From UBA11606 sp964504305 (GTDB taxonomy: Bacteria > Actinomycetota > Acidimicrobiia > Acidimicrobiales > Aldehydirespiratoraceae): 64,000 nucleotides of DNA. Made by a program: the position numbers and the translations under genes. Below the pieces are notes generated by a model. That model had not been told where the DNA came from and made no database searches. It worked only from the letters and a program-made list of their open reading frames with translations. Numbering within the stretch: the stretch's first letter is position 1; the number at the start of each line of letters is the position of its first letter. Shown here piece after piece: positions 50,894 through 58,761 of the stretch. The stretch covers positions 197,307-261,306 of the forward strand of contig CAZDEB010000004.1 in the NCBI GenBank assembly GCA_964504305.1. Reading direction: 5' to 3'.

Positions 50894-51793
50894 ATGAGCA
50901 ACGAAACTGAGGGTGATGCTGAGACCAGTAGCGAGTCCTTTGTCCGATACGCGGCACTGGCGATTGCGGTTCTCATCGCCGGCCTTGTCGGCTACCTCGG
51001 GTTCGTCGTCTATCCCAGCCTCGAGCTGTCCGCCGGGGTTGGCGCGGGTCTCATAGTGCTCGCCGCTGCCGCGGGCATCGCCTCGTTCTTCTCTCCATGC
51101 TCGTTTCCGCTGCTCGTGGGAATGCTCGGCCGACCAGTGGCGGAGAGGGCACAGACTGGTGAGCGGCGCCAGCCAACCCGGAACTCTCTCGCATTCGCTG
51201 CGGCATTGTCGTTGGGTGTCGTGGCGTTCTTGGCGCTGCTTGGAACAGCGATCGCGCTGGGAGGTGACGCCATCATCAAAGACGTCACCTTCACCAGCAT
51301 CACCGGTCGGATTCTGCGCATCACCGTTGGTACGTTCCTGATTCTCGTTGGGCTGATCCAACTCGGACGCATAACCCTTCCGCTGCGGCGATTCGAGCCC
51401 GCGTTAAAGAGTTTTCTGCGGCGCCAACGTCGAGAAGGCCGAGCACAGGGGCAACCGGAGTTGTTGAGATTCGGTCTGTTCGGGTTCGCCTACCTTGCCG
51501 CGGGGTTCGGTTGAACGGGTCCGATCCTGGCCGGTCTGGCCGGGCAATCCCTCATCGCCGGCGGAGCCTCCGCGGCATTCATCGCTTTCGGCGTCGCCGC
51601 GCTCATGATCGTCATCTTGATGTTCGCGCTCGCCTTGATCGTCGGCGCTGCCCAACAACGCACCGTCGACGCACTCAAGGCAGGAGCACCCACAGTCAAA
51701 CGCTGGGGCGGACGGATCCTGTTGGGTGTCGGCGTCTGGTTCATCGCACTCGGAGTGTTCTCCGACTTCTTCGCCGATGTCTTCCCCGTATAG
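50894..51793 (+). CDS. CcdA-like membrane selenoprotein (in-frame TGA read as selenocysteine)
   Basis: A 299-residue CcdA-like protein when the TGA at 51512-51514 is read as Sec (residue 207). The first redox site is IASFFSPCSFPLLVGMLG, with Cys. The second reads YLAAGFG-U-TGPILAGLAGQ; other CcdA proteins have Cys there (SLSCTLPVF in the neighbour at 48802). The frame stays open for 92 codons after the TGA with membrane helices (AALMIVILMFALALIVGAA, LLGVGVWFIALGVFSDFFA). A SECIS-like hairpin with loop GGUCU starts 11 nt after the UGA. Driven by a MerR-type promoter and followed by merB. Function: thiol/selenol electron transfer for mercury detoxification (inference). Confidence 0.8.
51526..51544 (+). 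promoter_or_regulatory. Candidate bacterial SECIS of the CcdA-like selenoprotein
   Basis: CCUGGCC pairs with GGCCGGG (one U:G) around the loop GGUCU, 11 nt after the UGA. The loop sequence GGUCU and the spacing match the E. coli fdhF SECIS as I remember it. Confidence 0.78.
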
Positions 51794-51889
51794 GGCTGTG
51801 ATATTGGCCATACTGGCGTGGTCCGCCGCGCGCGGAATGACGCCGGTCCGTTCCGGGGTTCGGCCGGTGAGCAACGAAGGGATCCAAAA

Positions 51890-52537
51890 TTGACCAACGC
51901 TCCCCTCGAGCAAGTCGTGCGCCTACTCGAGACCTCCTGTGACGCTCCGCCAGCCGCGGTAGATGCCATCCAACACCACGGCCTGATGTCATTGCTGACC
52001 GGCACGCCGGTGACCCTTGCCGACATCAGCGATGAGAGCGGCGTCTGTATCGACGAGATCCGCGCAGGCGTAGCCGGCCTTCAGGCGGCCGGCCGAATCG
52101 AAGTGGAAGGTTCGAGAGTCATTGGCGTCGGCGGCCTTACCATCAGCCCGACGATCCACACCCTGGCCTTACCCCTCGCGACGATCCACACCTGGTGCGG
52201 CCTCGACGCCGTCGGCATCCCCGCTGCACTGGCCCTCGATGCAGACGTATCGACAAGTTGCCCCCACTGCGCCAACCCGATTCAGATCAAACTCACGCAG
52301 GGAGCGCCAGAACCCGATGAGGCGATTCGCCTCTTCTGCCCCACCGCGCCCTGCTCGGACGTGAGAACCGACTTCTGCGCAGCAGCCAACCTGTTCTGCA
52401 ACCGTGACCACCTCAACCACTGGGCCAACTCCAACCCCACCGAGGGGACCGAACTCGACCTGCATGAGACCGCTGAGCTGGGTCGGGCCATGTGGGGACG
52501 CCACCGCCCACCTTCGACAGAATCGCAATCTCGATGA
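51890..52537 (+). CDS. merB: MerB-like alkylmercury lyase
   Basis: A 215-residue organomercurial lyase. An N-terminal winged-helix part precedes the catalytic core, with LALPLATIHTWCGLDAVGIP (first catalytic Cys), STSCPHC and DFCAAANLFCNRDHLNHW (second catalytic Cys region). MerB breaks the C-Hg bond of methyl- or phenylmercury and passes Hg(II) to MerA. A TTG at 51890 with AAGGGATCC upstream is the likely start; a GTG at 51818 would add 24 residues. Its 3' end overlaps the next gene by ATGA. Confidence 0.8.
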   Translation: MTNAPLEQVVRLLETSCDAPPAAVDAIQHHGLMSLLTGTPVTLADISDESGVCIDEIRAGVAGLQAAGRIEVEGSRVIGVGGLTISPTIHTLALPLATIHTWCGLDAVGIPAALALDADVSTSCPHCANPIQIKLTQGAPEPDEAIRLFCPTAPCSDVRTDFCAAANLFCNRDHLNHWANSNPTEGTELDLHETAELGRAMWGRHRPPSTESQSR

Positions 52538-52980
52538 ACAACGAAGCGATGACGTTCGGGTTTGTCACTGCCGGCCGACAAATCGGGCCGATCGGAAGCG
52601 TCGTGCGTCTCTGCGTTGGGACGGGCCTGCTCGTCGCCGGCGTCGGGGCCGGGCCCACCATGGCCGATGTCGTCGGTGCTGTCGTAGTTCTTCCGCTCGT
52701 CGAGCTGGCCGTGGTGTGGGTGCTGCGTCGGCCGGGAGCGCCGCCGATTCACCTCTACGGCGCCCGTGGTTACGCCGTCAACTTCGGCATCGCCGGGGCG
52801 CTCTGGGTGCTGTGGACCATTCCAGCCATGTTGTTCTACGGCGGTTCGATACTGCTCGCATTCGCCCGCGGCTACGCCGGCTGCGAGATCCTTGCGATCT
52901 CCAACCTCCTACGGCGACGCGACGACCAACTTGCCTGCGCCTTCTTCTCCCCGATCGACGGGCTTGAGGGCTCAACCTGA
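52534..52980 (+). CDS. Membrane protein co-transcribed with merB
   Basis: A 148-residue protein with about three or four membrane helices, a GYAGCEILAISNLLRRRDDQ segment and ACAFFSPID near the C-terminus, whose Cys residues could bind metal. It overlaps merB by four bases. The family is unknown to me; a role in mercury handling is inferred from position. Confidence 0.65.
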   Translation: MNNEAMTFGFVTAGRQIGPIGSVVRLCVGTGLLVAGVGAGPTMADVVGAVVVLPLVELAVVWVLRRPGAPPIHLYGARGYAVNFGIAGALWVLWTIPAMLFYGGSILLAFARGYAGCEILAISNLLRRRDDQLACAFFSPIDGLEGST

Positions 52981-53056
52981 ACCCTCAGACGGGCGCCACG
53001 CGCGGGCCGCCTGCGCGATCAGCGAAAGTCGCGCCTCAGGCTCAGGGTCGCGTCGA

Positions 53057-53076
53057 AAAGCTCACAGAAAGCTCAC
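53057..53076 (+). repeat. AAAGCTCAC direct repeat near the right end of island 1
   Basis: AAAGCTCAC occurs twice with an 11-bp period at 53057 and 53068, about 130 bp before the tRNA fragment. Short direct repeats flanking an att core are typical arm-type integrase sites; this could be one for the lost integrase of island 1. Confidence 0.35.
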
Positions 53077-53205
53077 GGGACAACCGTAAACAGGAGGGAG
53101 CAGAAGGAAGCAAAGGGGAGAACGAACCTCTACGAAAACCGCCTCTGAGCAGGCAGAACAGCTATACCCGCAGGTCAGGCCGCATGGGGCGGAAATAGTC
53201 TCAAA

Positions 53206-53251
53206 GGGCTCATAACCCGAAGGTCGCAGGTTCAAATCCTGCCCCCGCCAC
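53206..53251 (+). repeat. Attachment-site core B (tRNA 3' half)
   Basis: A 46-bp copy of tRNA positions 7136-7181 without the 5' half of the tRNA. It ends at the first C after the discriminator base and then diverges. It is the junction between islands 1 and 2. Confidence 0.9.
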
Positions 53252-53257
53252 TAAACG

Positions 53258-53290
53258 AAAGGCCCGGAAACTAGCGGTTTCCGGGCCTTT
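53258..53290 (+). terminator. Hairpin terminator after tRNA fragment B
   Basis: AAAGGCCCGGAAA and TTTCCGGGCCTTT form a 13-bp stem with a 7-nt loop followed by GTTGTTT. It resembles the hairpin after the intact tRNA, so an integrating element probably carries its own terminator to replace that of the tRNA. Confidence 0.75.
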
Positions 53291-53332
53291 GTTGTTTCTC
53301 GGGCCGGTAGGGCGATGTACCAGGTCTGGACC

Positions 53333-53352
53333 ATGTCAAACCGGTGTCAAAC
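53333..53352 (+). repeat. TGTCAAAC arm-type repeat, left end of island 2
   Basis: ATGTCAAACCGGTGTCAAAC contains TGTCAAAC twice with a 3-bp gap. The right end of the island has ATGTCAAACAACTGTCAAAC. These could bind the N-terminal arm domain of the integrase. Confidence 0.55.
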
Positions 53353-53376
53353 ACAGCAGCGTGTCATCATTGGCGA

Positions 53377-54231
53377 ATGACACGACTCCGAATATCCGTT
53401 GACCTGGGACCGTCGGCCACAGTTGGCGAGCTTGCCACCGTGGTCGGGCGATTCTCCCTCGTTGCGGATCTGGCCCTTCGGTGGTCGGAGGTGGGTCTCC
53501 GCGATGCGGCCGTTGCGGACGTCGAGCTCACACTGGTCGAGACGCGCGAGGTCGGCAGATTCGCAGAGCAACTAAGCGAGCAGGAACGGTCAGAACTTGA
53601 TAGCTACTTCCGCGCTGCCAGCCTGTGGGAGGATTTCGGGCGCCTTCCGCCGGACATCTACTTCGAGGAGTGGTATCACCTGTTTCGTCGGCGCGGTAAG
53701 CGCGGGCTACCGCTTGTTGCGGCCGCCTGGAGCCCACTTGTGGGACCGCCGCGAGTTGTCGACGCTGCGCCACGGGCATTCTCTCGGCTCGTGGGTGTCG
53801 AGCTGTCGGAGCGGCTCGATGGACCTCCCACTGTCGAATCAATGCGGTACGAGAATCCTTGGGAGATCGTCCTGACCGCGGCCGCGAGCTTTCTCGGTGG
53901 AGGAGCATTAACCGGACTCCTAGTGCTCGGTCGGGATTGGCGATCGGGGAAGCGGCAGGCGGCTGCGGAGGCAGTCAAGGTCGAGGTTGAGGCTGACAAG
54001 ACCAGCGCAGAGGCGCGAGAGATCAATGCCCGAGCTTCACAAGAGGAAACGAAGGCAAGGGTGCTAGCCGCAGTGGCCGACGAGTTGCTCGCTCGCCCAG
54101 CGGCCTCGCTCAACGTCGAGGATCTTCGAGACCTGCTCGAGGAGGACGGCGCAGCTCTCGACGCACTTGCGGACTTCGCTGCTCTCGGGCCGGTCGTCGA
54201 AGAGCTTCCGGAGCTCGAGTCGCCTGCCTAG
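53377..54231 (+). CDS. Hypothetical protein with one membrane helix and a coiled coil
   Basis: A 284-residue protein with no recognised family. Residues about 165-190 (EIVLTAAASFLGGGALTGLLVLG) form one membrane helix; after it, a charged Ala/Glu/Lys-rich segment (QAAAEAVKVEVEADKTSAEAREI) likely forms a coiled coil. The N-terminal 150 residues are soluble. It is the first gene inside the left end of island 2, convergent with the integrase with a 4-bp overlap. Start ATG 53377 chosen over an upstream ATG-like codon because of the MTRLRISVDLG beginning. Confidence 0.6.
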   Translation: MTRLRISVDLGPSATVGELATVVGRFSLVADLALRWSEVGLRDAAVADVELTLVETREVGRFAEQLSEQERSELDSYFRAASLWEDFGRLPPDIYFEEWYHLFRRRGKRGLPLVAAAWSPLVGPPRVVDAAPRAFSRLVGVELSERLDGPPTVESMRYENPWEIVLTAAASFLGGGALTGLLVLGRDWRSGKRQAAAEAVKVEVEADKTSAEAREINARASQEETKARVLAAVADELLARPAASLNVEDLRDLLEEDGAALDALADFAALGPVVEELPELESPA

Positions 54232-55400
54232 CTCTCCGCTACGAGCCGGGCGATGGTTTCGGCCGCGTCCGCCTGCATGCCCGGGATTACGTGGGCGTAC
54301 TGCTTCAACGTGAAGGCTGGGCTCTCGTGACCGAGGCGCTCGCTGATGACCTTCGGCGGGACGCCGGCCCGCAATGCGATGGTGGCGTGGGTGTGGCGGA
54401 GGTCATGAAGCCGGATCTTCGGTAGGTCGGTCTTGGCCACGAGTCGCTCGAACGCCTGGGTGTAGGTCTGCGGGTGCAACGCCTCCCCGTTCTCCTTGCA
54501 GAACACAAGGTCGCCGTCCTCGTAGTCGGCCCCCCACCCTTCCTTCTCGTCGACTTGGCGCTTGCCGTGGAGTCTCAACTGGTCGACTGTGCCGGGATCG
54601 AGATCGATCACCCGAGCCCGGTGGTTCTTGGGCGTCGACACGACGAGTTCGTAGGCCACTGATACCAGCGCCTGTCGTACGTGAATGCGAGCGGCATTAA
54701 GATCAACGTCAGCCCATCGGAGCCCAAGCACCTCGCCGCGGCGCATCCCTGTCATCGCTGACACGTGCCATGCGGCTTCGAGCCGATGCGCGGCGACCAG
54801 CTCGAGGAAGCATCGAAGCTCGTCAGGCGTCCAGAACCGAAGCTCGGCCGTTGAGCGAGCGCGTGGCCGGGGTGGCTTCGCTCGTTCAGCAACATTGGCT
54901 GCGGTAACGCCAGCATCGAGCGCATCGGCCAGTGCTTTGTGCAGGATCGTATGGATGTACCGCACGGTCTTTGCGCTGAGTCCGCCGGGTCCGTTGCGGC
55001 GCCCATTCGCCAGGAGGTCGCCGTACAGCGAGTTCAGCTGACCGGGTCCGATGTCACGGATGCTTCGGCCGCCGAGCGTCGGCAGCACGTGATGGCTCAT
55101 GTTCCGGCGGTAGGACTCGAACGTGCTCGGCTTCACCTGTGTCCCGACGGTCGGTAGCCACTTGTCCTCGACCCACTCTCGCAGGGTCAGCTTGGTGGGC
55201 TCGGTGTATGTGCCGTCGTGCAGGTCAACGACGATCTTCGATCGGGCGACCTCGGCTTCCTTGCGTGTGCGGAAGCCGCCGTGCCACTTCTGGCGGCGCT
55301 TGCCGTCTGCGTCTCGGCCCAAGTCGACGACAACGTACCAGTTGACGGTCTCCTTGCCGGCCTTGGTGGTGTGGGTGCGCTTGCGAATGTGTCCCTGCAT
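54228..55400 (-). CDS. int: Tyrosine recombinase/integrase of island 2
   Basis: A 390-residue integrase. N-terminal arm-type region (WYVVVDLGRDADGKRRQKWH), core-binding SAM-like domain (TLREWVEDKWLPTVG) and catalytic domain with Arg in TGMRRGEVLGLRWADVD, His-x-x-Arg in LHDLRHTHATIALRAG, second His in SERLGHESP and Tyr in TLKQYAHVIPG. It catalyses recombination between attP and the tRNA. The gene points toward att site B. Confidence 0.93.
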   Translation of the reverse strand: MQGHIRKRTHTTKAGKETVNWYVVVDLGRDADGKRRQKWHGGFRTRKEAEVARSKIVVDLHDGTYTEPTKLTLREWVEDKWLPTVGTQVKPSTFESYRRNMSHHVLPTLGGRSIRDIGPGQLNSLYGDLLANGRRNGPGGLSAKTVRYIHTILHKALADALDAGVTAANVAERAKPPRPRARSTAELRFWTPDELRCFLELVAAHRLEAAWHVSAMTGMRRGEVLGLRWADVDLNAARIHVRQALVSVAYELVVSTPKNHRARVIDLDPGTVDQLRLHGKRQVDEKEGWGADYEDGDLVFCKENGEALHPQTYTQAFERLVAKTDLPKIRLHDLRHTHATIALRAGVPPKVISERLGHESPAFTLKQYAHVIPGMQADAAETIARLVAES

Positions 55401-55409
55401 CACGCCACC

Positions 55410-55631
55410 TCACGCGGCCGGCGCCGAAACGCCGAGCCACTCGAGCAACGCCGGAACTGGCACGATCACTCGCCGGCCGAGCTTGCGGCAGGGGATCTCG
55501 CCACGCCGTGCGGCTTCGTACGCTGCCGTGCGCCCGAGGCCGAGTAGTGATGCGACTTCCTCCACGGAGAGGGTGAGTCGGGTCTCGATGTCGTCGAGGC
55601 CAAGCGGTTGAGAGCGCGTACGCTCGTTCAT
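55410..55631 (-). CDS. xis: Excisionase-like helix-turn-helix protein
   Basis: A 73-residue MerR/excisionase-type DNA-binding protein: LSVEEVASLLGLGRTAAYEA and GEIPCRKLGRRVIVPVPALLEWL. The ATG at 55631 follows GGGAGGTTCCGAC. It lies 9 bp before the integrase gene and is probably its directionality factor. Confidence 0.8.
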   Translation of the reverse strand: MNERTRSQPLGLDDIETRLTLSVEEVASLLGLGRTAAYEAARRGEIPCRKLGRRVIVPVPALLEWLGVSAPAA

Positions 55632-55758
55632 GTCGGAACCTCCCAAGGGTTCTGGCCAGGCCCCGGGGTGTTGGCGCACCGCCGGGGCCACTTGATGTCT
55701 ACGTGAATAGACTATCGGGCAAGCGAGACCTTGTCAACGTGTATAGACTCGGTCAATC

Positions 55759-55977
55759 ATGGGAAGACTGGTCGATCTCGACGATTTGATTGATGTGGGG
55801 GACGTGGCCGAGATGCTCGGCCTCGCGCACAAGAACAGCGTCACCACCTACATGCGGCGATACGACGACTTCCCCGAGCCAGCGATCGAGTTCGCTGACG
55901 GCAAGTGCCGAGCGTGGCTGCTGCAAGACATCGAAGACTGGCGGGACGGACGACAGGGGAACACGAGTGGCGACTGA
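55759..55977 (+). CDS. Small helix-turn-helix protein upstream of hsdM
   Basis: A 72-residue protein with a MerR-like or AlpA-like DNA-binding motif (DVGDVAEMLGLAHKNSVTTY, DFPEPAIEFADGKCRAWLLQDIEDW). It overlaps hsdM by 11 bp and probably controls the restriction operon to delay restriction after transfer (inference). Confidence 0.7.
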   Translation: MGRLVDLDDLIDVGDVAEMLGLAHKNSVTTYMRRYDDFPEPAIEFADGKCRAWLLQDIEDWRDGRQGNTSGD

Positions 55978-57526
55978 CCTAAGCGAAGTCAAGACGCGCC
56001 TGTGGGAGGCGGCGGACCAGCTTCGGGCCAACTCAGAACTGCAAGCCTCTGAGTACTCACAGCCGGTTCTTGGCCTGATCTTTCTCCGATTCGCCGAGGA
56101 GCGCTTTGCGAAGGCTGAGGCCGAGATTGGTTCAGGCAGCGCGCGAAACCCCATCGGGCCTGACGACTACAAGGCCAAGGGGGTGCTCTTCCTGCCGCCC
56201 GAGGCCCGCTACGAACATCTGCTGAATCAGCCCGAGGCTGCGGACGTGGGGCGCGTCGTCAACAACGCGATGTCCGCGATCGAGGATAACAACGCTGAGT
56301 TGAAGGGCGTGCTGCCGAAGGTCTACGGCACGTTGCCCAATGATGTTCTCGTCGAACTACTTCGCATCCTCAACTCCTCCGCTGGCGACATCGAAGGCGA
56401 TGGCTTCGGACTGGTGTACGAGTACTTCCTCGGTCAGTTCGCAATGGCCGAGGGCCAGGGCGGCGGCGAGTTCTTCACGCCGACGTCGATCGTTCGGTTC
56501 ATCGTGGAAGTACTGGAGCCGTACGAAGGGAAGGTCTTCGATCCAGCCTGCGGATCGGGCGGCATGTTCGTGCAGTCGGCCGACTTCGTCGAACGCCACC
56601 AAGGAAACCCTGCAAGCGAGCTGTCCATCTACGGCCAAGAGAAATCGCGGCGCACCGTTCCCCTGGCCAAGATGAACCTCGCGGTTCATGGCTTGAGCGG
56701 AGACATTCTCGTCGGCAACTCCTACTACGAGGACCGCCACGACAGCGTTGGCAAGTTCGACTTCGTTATGGCAAACCCGCCGTTCAACGTCGACGGCGTC
56801 GACCCCGCGAAGCTTGCTGACGACCAAAGGTTCCCGTTCGGACTGCCGCTCAACCAAGACGGCACGATGAGAACGGCGAACTACCTCTGGATTCAGAGCT
56901 TCCTCTCATCGTTGACGAACGACGGGCGCGCTGGCTTCGTAATGGCGAACGCAGCGGGCGATGCGCGCGACTCCGAGCTCGAGATCCGGCGCAAACTCAT
57001 CGAGCAACGCGTCGTCGACGTGATCGTTGCGGTCGGCTCCAACATGTTCCTGACAGTCACACTTCCCGTCACTCTCTGGTTCTTCGACCAGGGCAAGGCA
57101 AACGGGCTACGGCTAGATGAGGTGCTCTTCATCGACGCCCGGGAGATCTACAACGTCGTCGACCGGGCACACCGTGACTGGACGGACGTGCAGGTTGAGT
57201 ACCTGTCGAACATCGTCCGCCTTTGGCGCGGAAACGAGCCGGAGTTCGTAGCAGGCAGCGAGGAGCTTCTAGGGCTGACGTTCCCAGATCAGCGTTATGG
57301 CGACGTGCCCGGGCTCTGCGCCTCGGCGGCTGTGACCGAGATTGAAGAGCAAGGGTGGTCGCTCAACCCCGGACGGTACGTCGGCGTAGCAGGTCGTGAT
57401 GTTGGCGGCGCGGAGGAATTCGAAACGTCACTTGGGCGTCTCGAGTCGGAGTTTCTTGACCTGGTGAATTCAGCGGGTGAACTCGAAGACCGAGTTGGCA
57501 AGGTCCTGCGAGGGATTCGTCGGTGA
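55967..57526 (+). CDS. hsdM: Type I restriction-modification methyltransferase subunit HsdM
   Basis: A 519-residue N6-adenine methyltransferase. The N-terminal HsdM domain is KTRLWEAADQLRANSELQAS and PVLGLIFLRFAEERF; the SAM motif is KVFDPACGSGGMFVQSADF and the catalytic motif FVMANPPFNVDG. The GTG at 55967 was chosen because it begins the conserved domain. It overlaps hsdS by four bases. Confidence 0.93.
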   Translation: MATDLSEVKTRLWEAADQLRANSELQASEYSQPVLGLIFLRFAEERFAKAEAEIGSGSARNPIGPDDYKAKGVLFLPPEARYEHLLNQPEAADVGRVVNNAMSAIEDNNAELKGVLPKVYGTLPNDVLVELLRILNSSAGDIEGDGFGLVYEYFLGQFAMAEGQGGGEFFTPTSIVRFIVEVLEPYEGKVFDPACGSGGMFVQSADFVERHQGNPASELSIYGQEKSRRTVPLAKMNLAVHGLSGDILVGNSYYEDRHDSVGKFDFVMANPPFNVDGVDPAKLADDQRFPFGLPLNQDGTMRTANYLWIQSFLSSLTNDGRAGFVMANAAGDARDSELEIRRKLIEQRVVDVIVAVGSNMFLTVTLPVTLWFFDQGKANGLRLDEVLFIDAREIYNVVDRAHRDWTDVQVEYLSNIVRLWRGNEPEFVAGSEELLGLTFPDQRYGDVPGLCASAAVTEIEEQGWSLNPGRYVGVAGRDVGGAEEFETSLGRLESEFLDLVNSAGELEDRVGKVLRGIRR

Positions 57527-58761
57527 CAGAACCTGCTTGGCAGACAGCAAAGCTGGACGAGATGGCAACGGTGGCACGGGGCCGCTCGCGCCACCGCCCG
57601 CGGAACGCCGAGCACCTCTACGGAGGGCCGTACCCCTTCGTTCAGACGGGTGAGGTCAAGGCGGCTGAGTTCTGGATTCGTGGTACTGAGCAGACCTACT
57701 CGGAGGCTGGCTTGGAGCAGAGCCGTCTTTGGCCGGCTGGAACAGTCTGCATGACTATCGCGGCGAATATCGCAGAGAGTGGGATGCTCGCCGTCGATGC
57801 GTGTTTCCCCGACTCTGTCGTTGGGGTGGCGCCGCTTGAAGGAGTCGCCGATGCGAGCTATCTGAAGTACGCGCTTGACTTCATGAAGTTCCGTTTGCAG
57901 GCAGTGTCTGGCGGGACAACACAGGACAACCTCTCGACGGACAAGTTGCTCCGATTCGACTTCCCAGCGCCACCGCTTCGAGATCAGCGGCAGATTGCTT
58001 CGGCATTGCGTTGCTTCGACGACCTGATCGAGAACAACCGGCGGCGGATTGAGATCTCGGAGGAGATGGCTCGGTTGTTGTACCGGGAGTGGTTCGTGCA
58101 CTTCCGGTTCCCCGGGCACGAGGACGTCGAGATGGTCGACTCCGAACTCGGCCCCATCCCCGAGGGGTGGGAGGTCGCGCGCTTGCCGGAGCTCTGCTCG
58201 TTGGTGATGGGCCAGTCGCCAAAGTCGGAGTTCTACAACGATTTCGGCGACGGTCTGCCCTTCCACCAGGGGGTGACGGACTTCGGGTTCCGCTTTCCGT
58301 CCCACCGAAAGTGGACGACCGTCGACAAAAGGGTTGCCGAGCAAGGAGACATCCTGTTCAGCGTGAGAGCACCCGTCGGGCGCATAAATGTTGCGCCAGA
58401 CCGGTTGGTGGTAGGCCGTGGGCTCAGCGCGATTCGAGCGAAGGATGGCCGACAAGAGTTCATGCTCCTTCAACTGAAGGATCGCTTCGCGGTTGAGGAT
58501 TCGATCGGTGGGGGAACGATCTTCAATGCGGTCACCAAGACGGACATGGAGAGGATCGAGCTGTTGCGCCCGACGAGCGAAGTCGCGGAAGCGTTCGAAG
58601 CAGCAGTCGTGCCTTTGGTGGAGCTCGGCGAGAATCTGACTAAGCAGAACAGAGTGCTTAGAGAAGCCCGGGATCTACTCCTCCCGCGCCTGGTCTCTGG
58701 CGAGCTCGACGTGTCGGAGCTCGACGTGTCGGAGCTCGAACTGGATGGGGTTTTGGCGTGA
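57523..58761 (+). CDS. hsdS: Type I restriction-modification specificity subunit HsdS
   Basis: A 412-residue specificity subunit with two target-recognition domains separated by conserved helices: PPLRDQRQIASALRCFDDLI in the middle and a second near the end (VAEAFEAAVVPLVELGENLT). The C-terminus has a tandem repeat (ELDVSELDVSELELDG; 15 bp repeated), which could change in copy number. GTG start overlapping hsdM; overlaps hsdR by four bases. Confidence 0.9.
   Translation: MTEPAWQTAKLDEMATVARGRSRHRPRNAEHLYGGPYPFVQTGEVKAAEFWIRGTEQTYSEAGLEQSRLWPAGTVCMTIAANIAESGMLAVDACFPDSVVGVAPLEGVADASYLKYALDFMKFRLQAVSGGTTQDNLSTDKLLRFDFPAPPLRDQRQIASALRCFDDLIENNRRRIEISEEMARLLYREWFVHFRFPGHEDVEMVDSELGPIPEGWEVARLPELCSLVMGQSPKSEFYNDFGDGLPFHQGVTDFGFRFPSHRKWTTVDKRVAEQGDILFSVRAPVGRINVAPDRLVVGRGLSAIRAKDGRQEFMLLQLKDRFAVEDSIGGGTIFNAVTKTDMERIELLRPTSEVAEAFEAAVVPLVELGENLTKQNRVLREARDLLLPRLVSGELDVSELDVSELELDGVLA

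Noticed and set aside
58700..58745. hsdS 15-bp tandem repeat as a phase-variation switch
   Set aside because: The unit is a multiple of three and has only two full copies; copy-number change would alter length only, without on/off switching.
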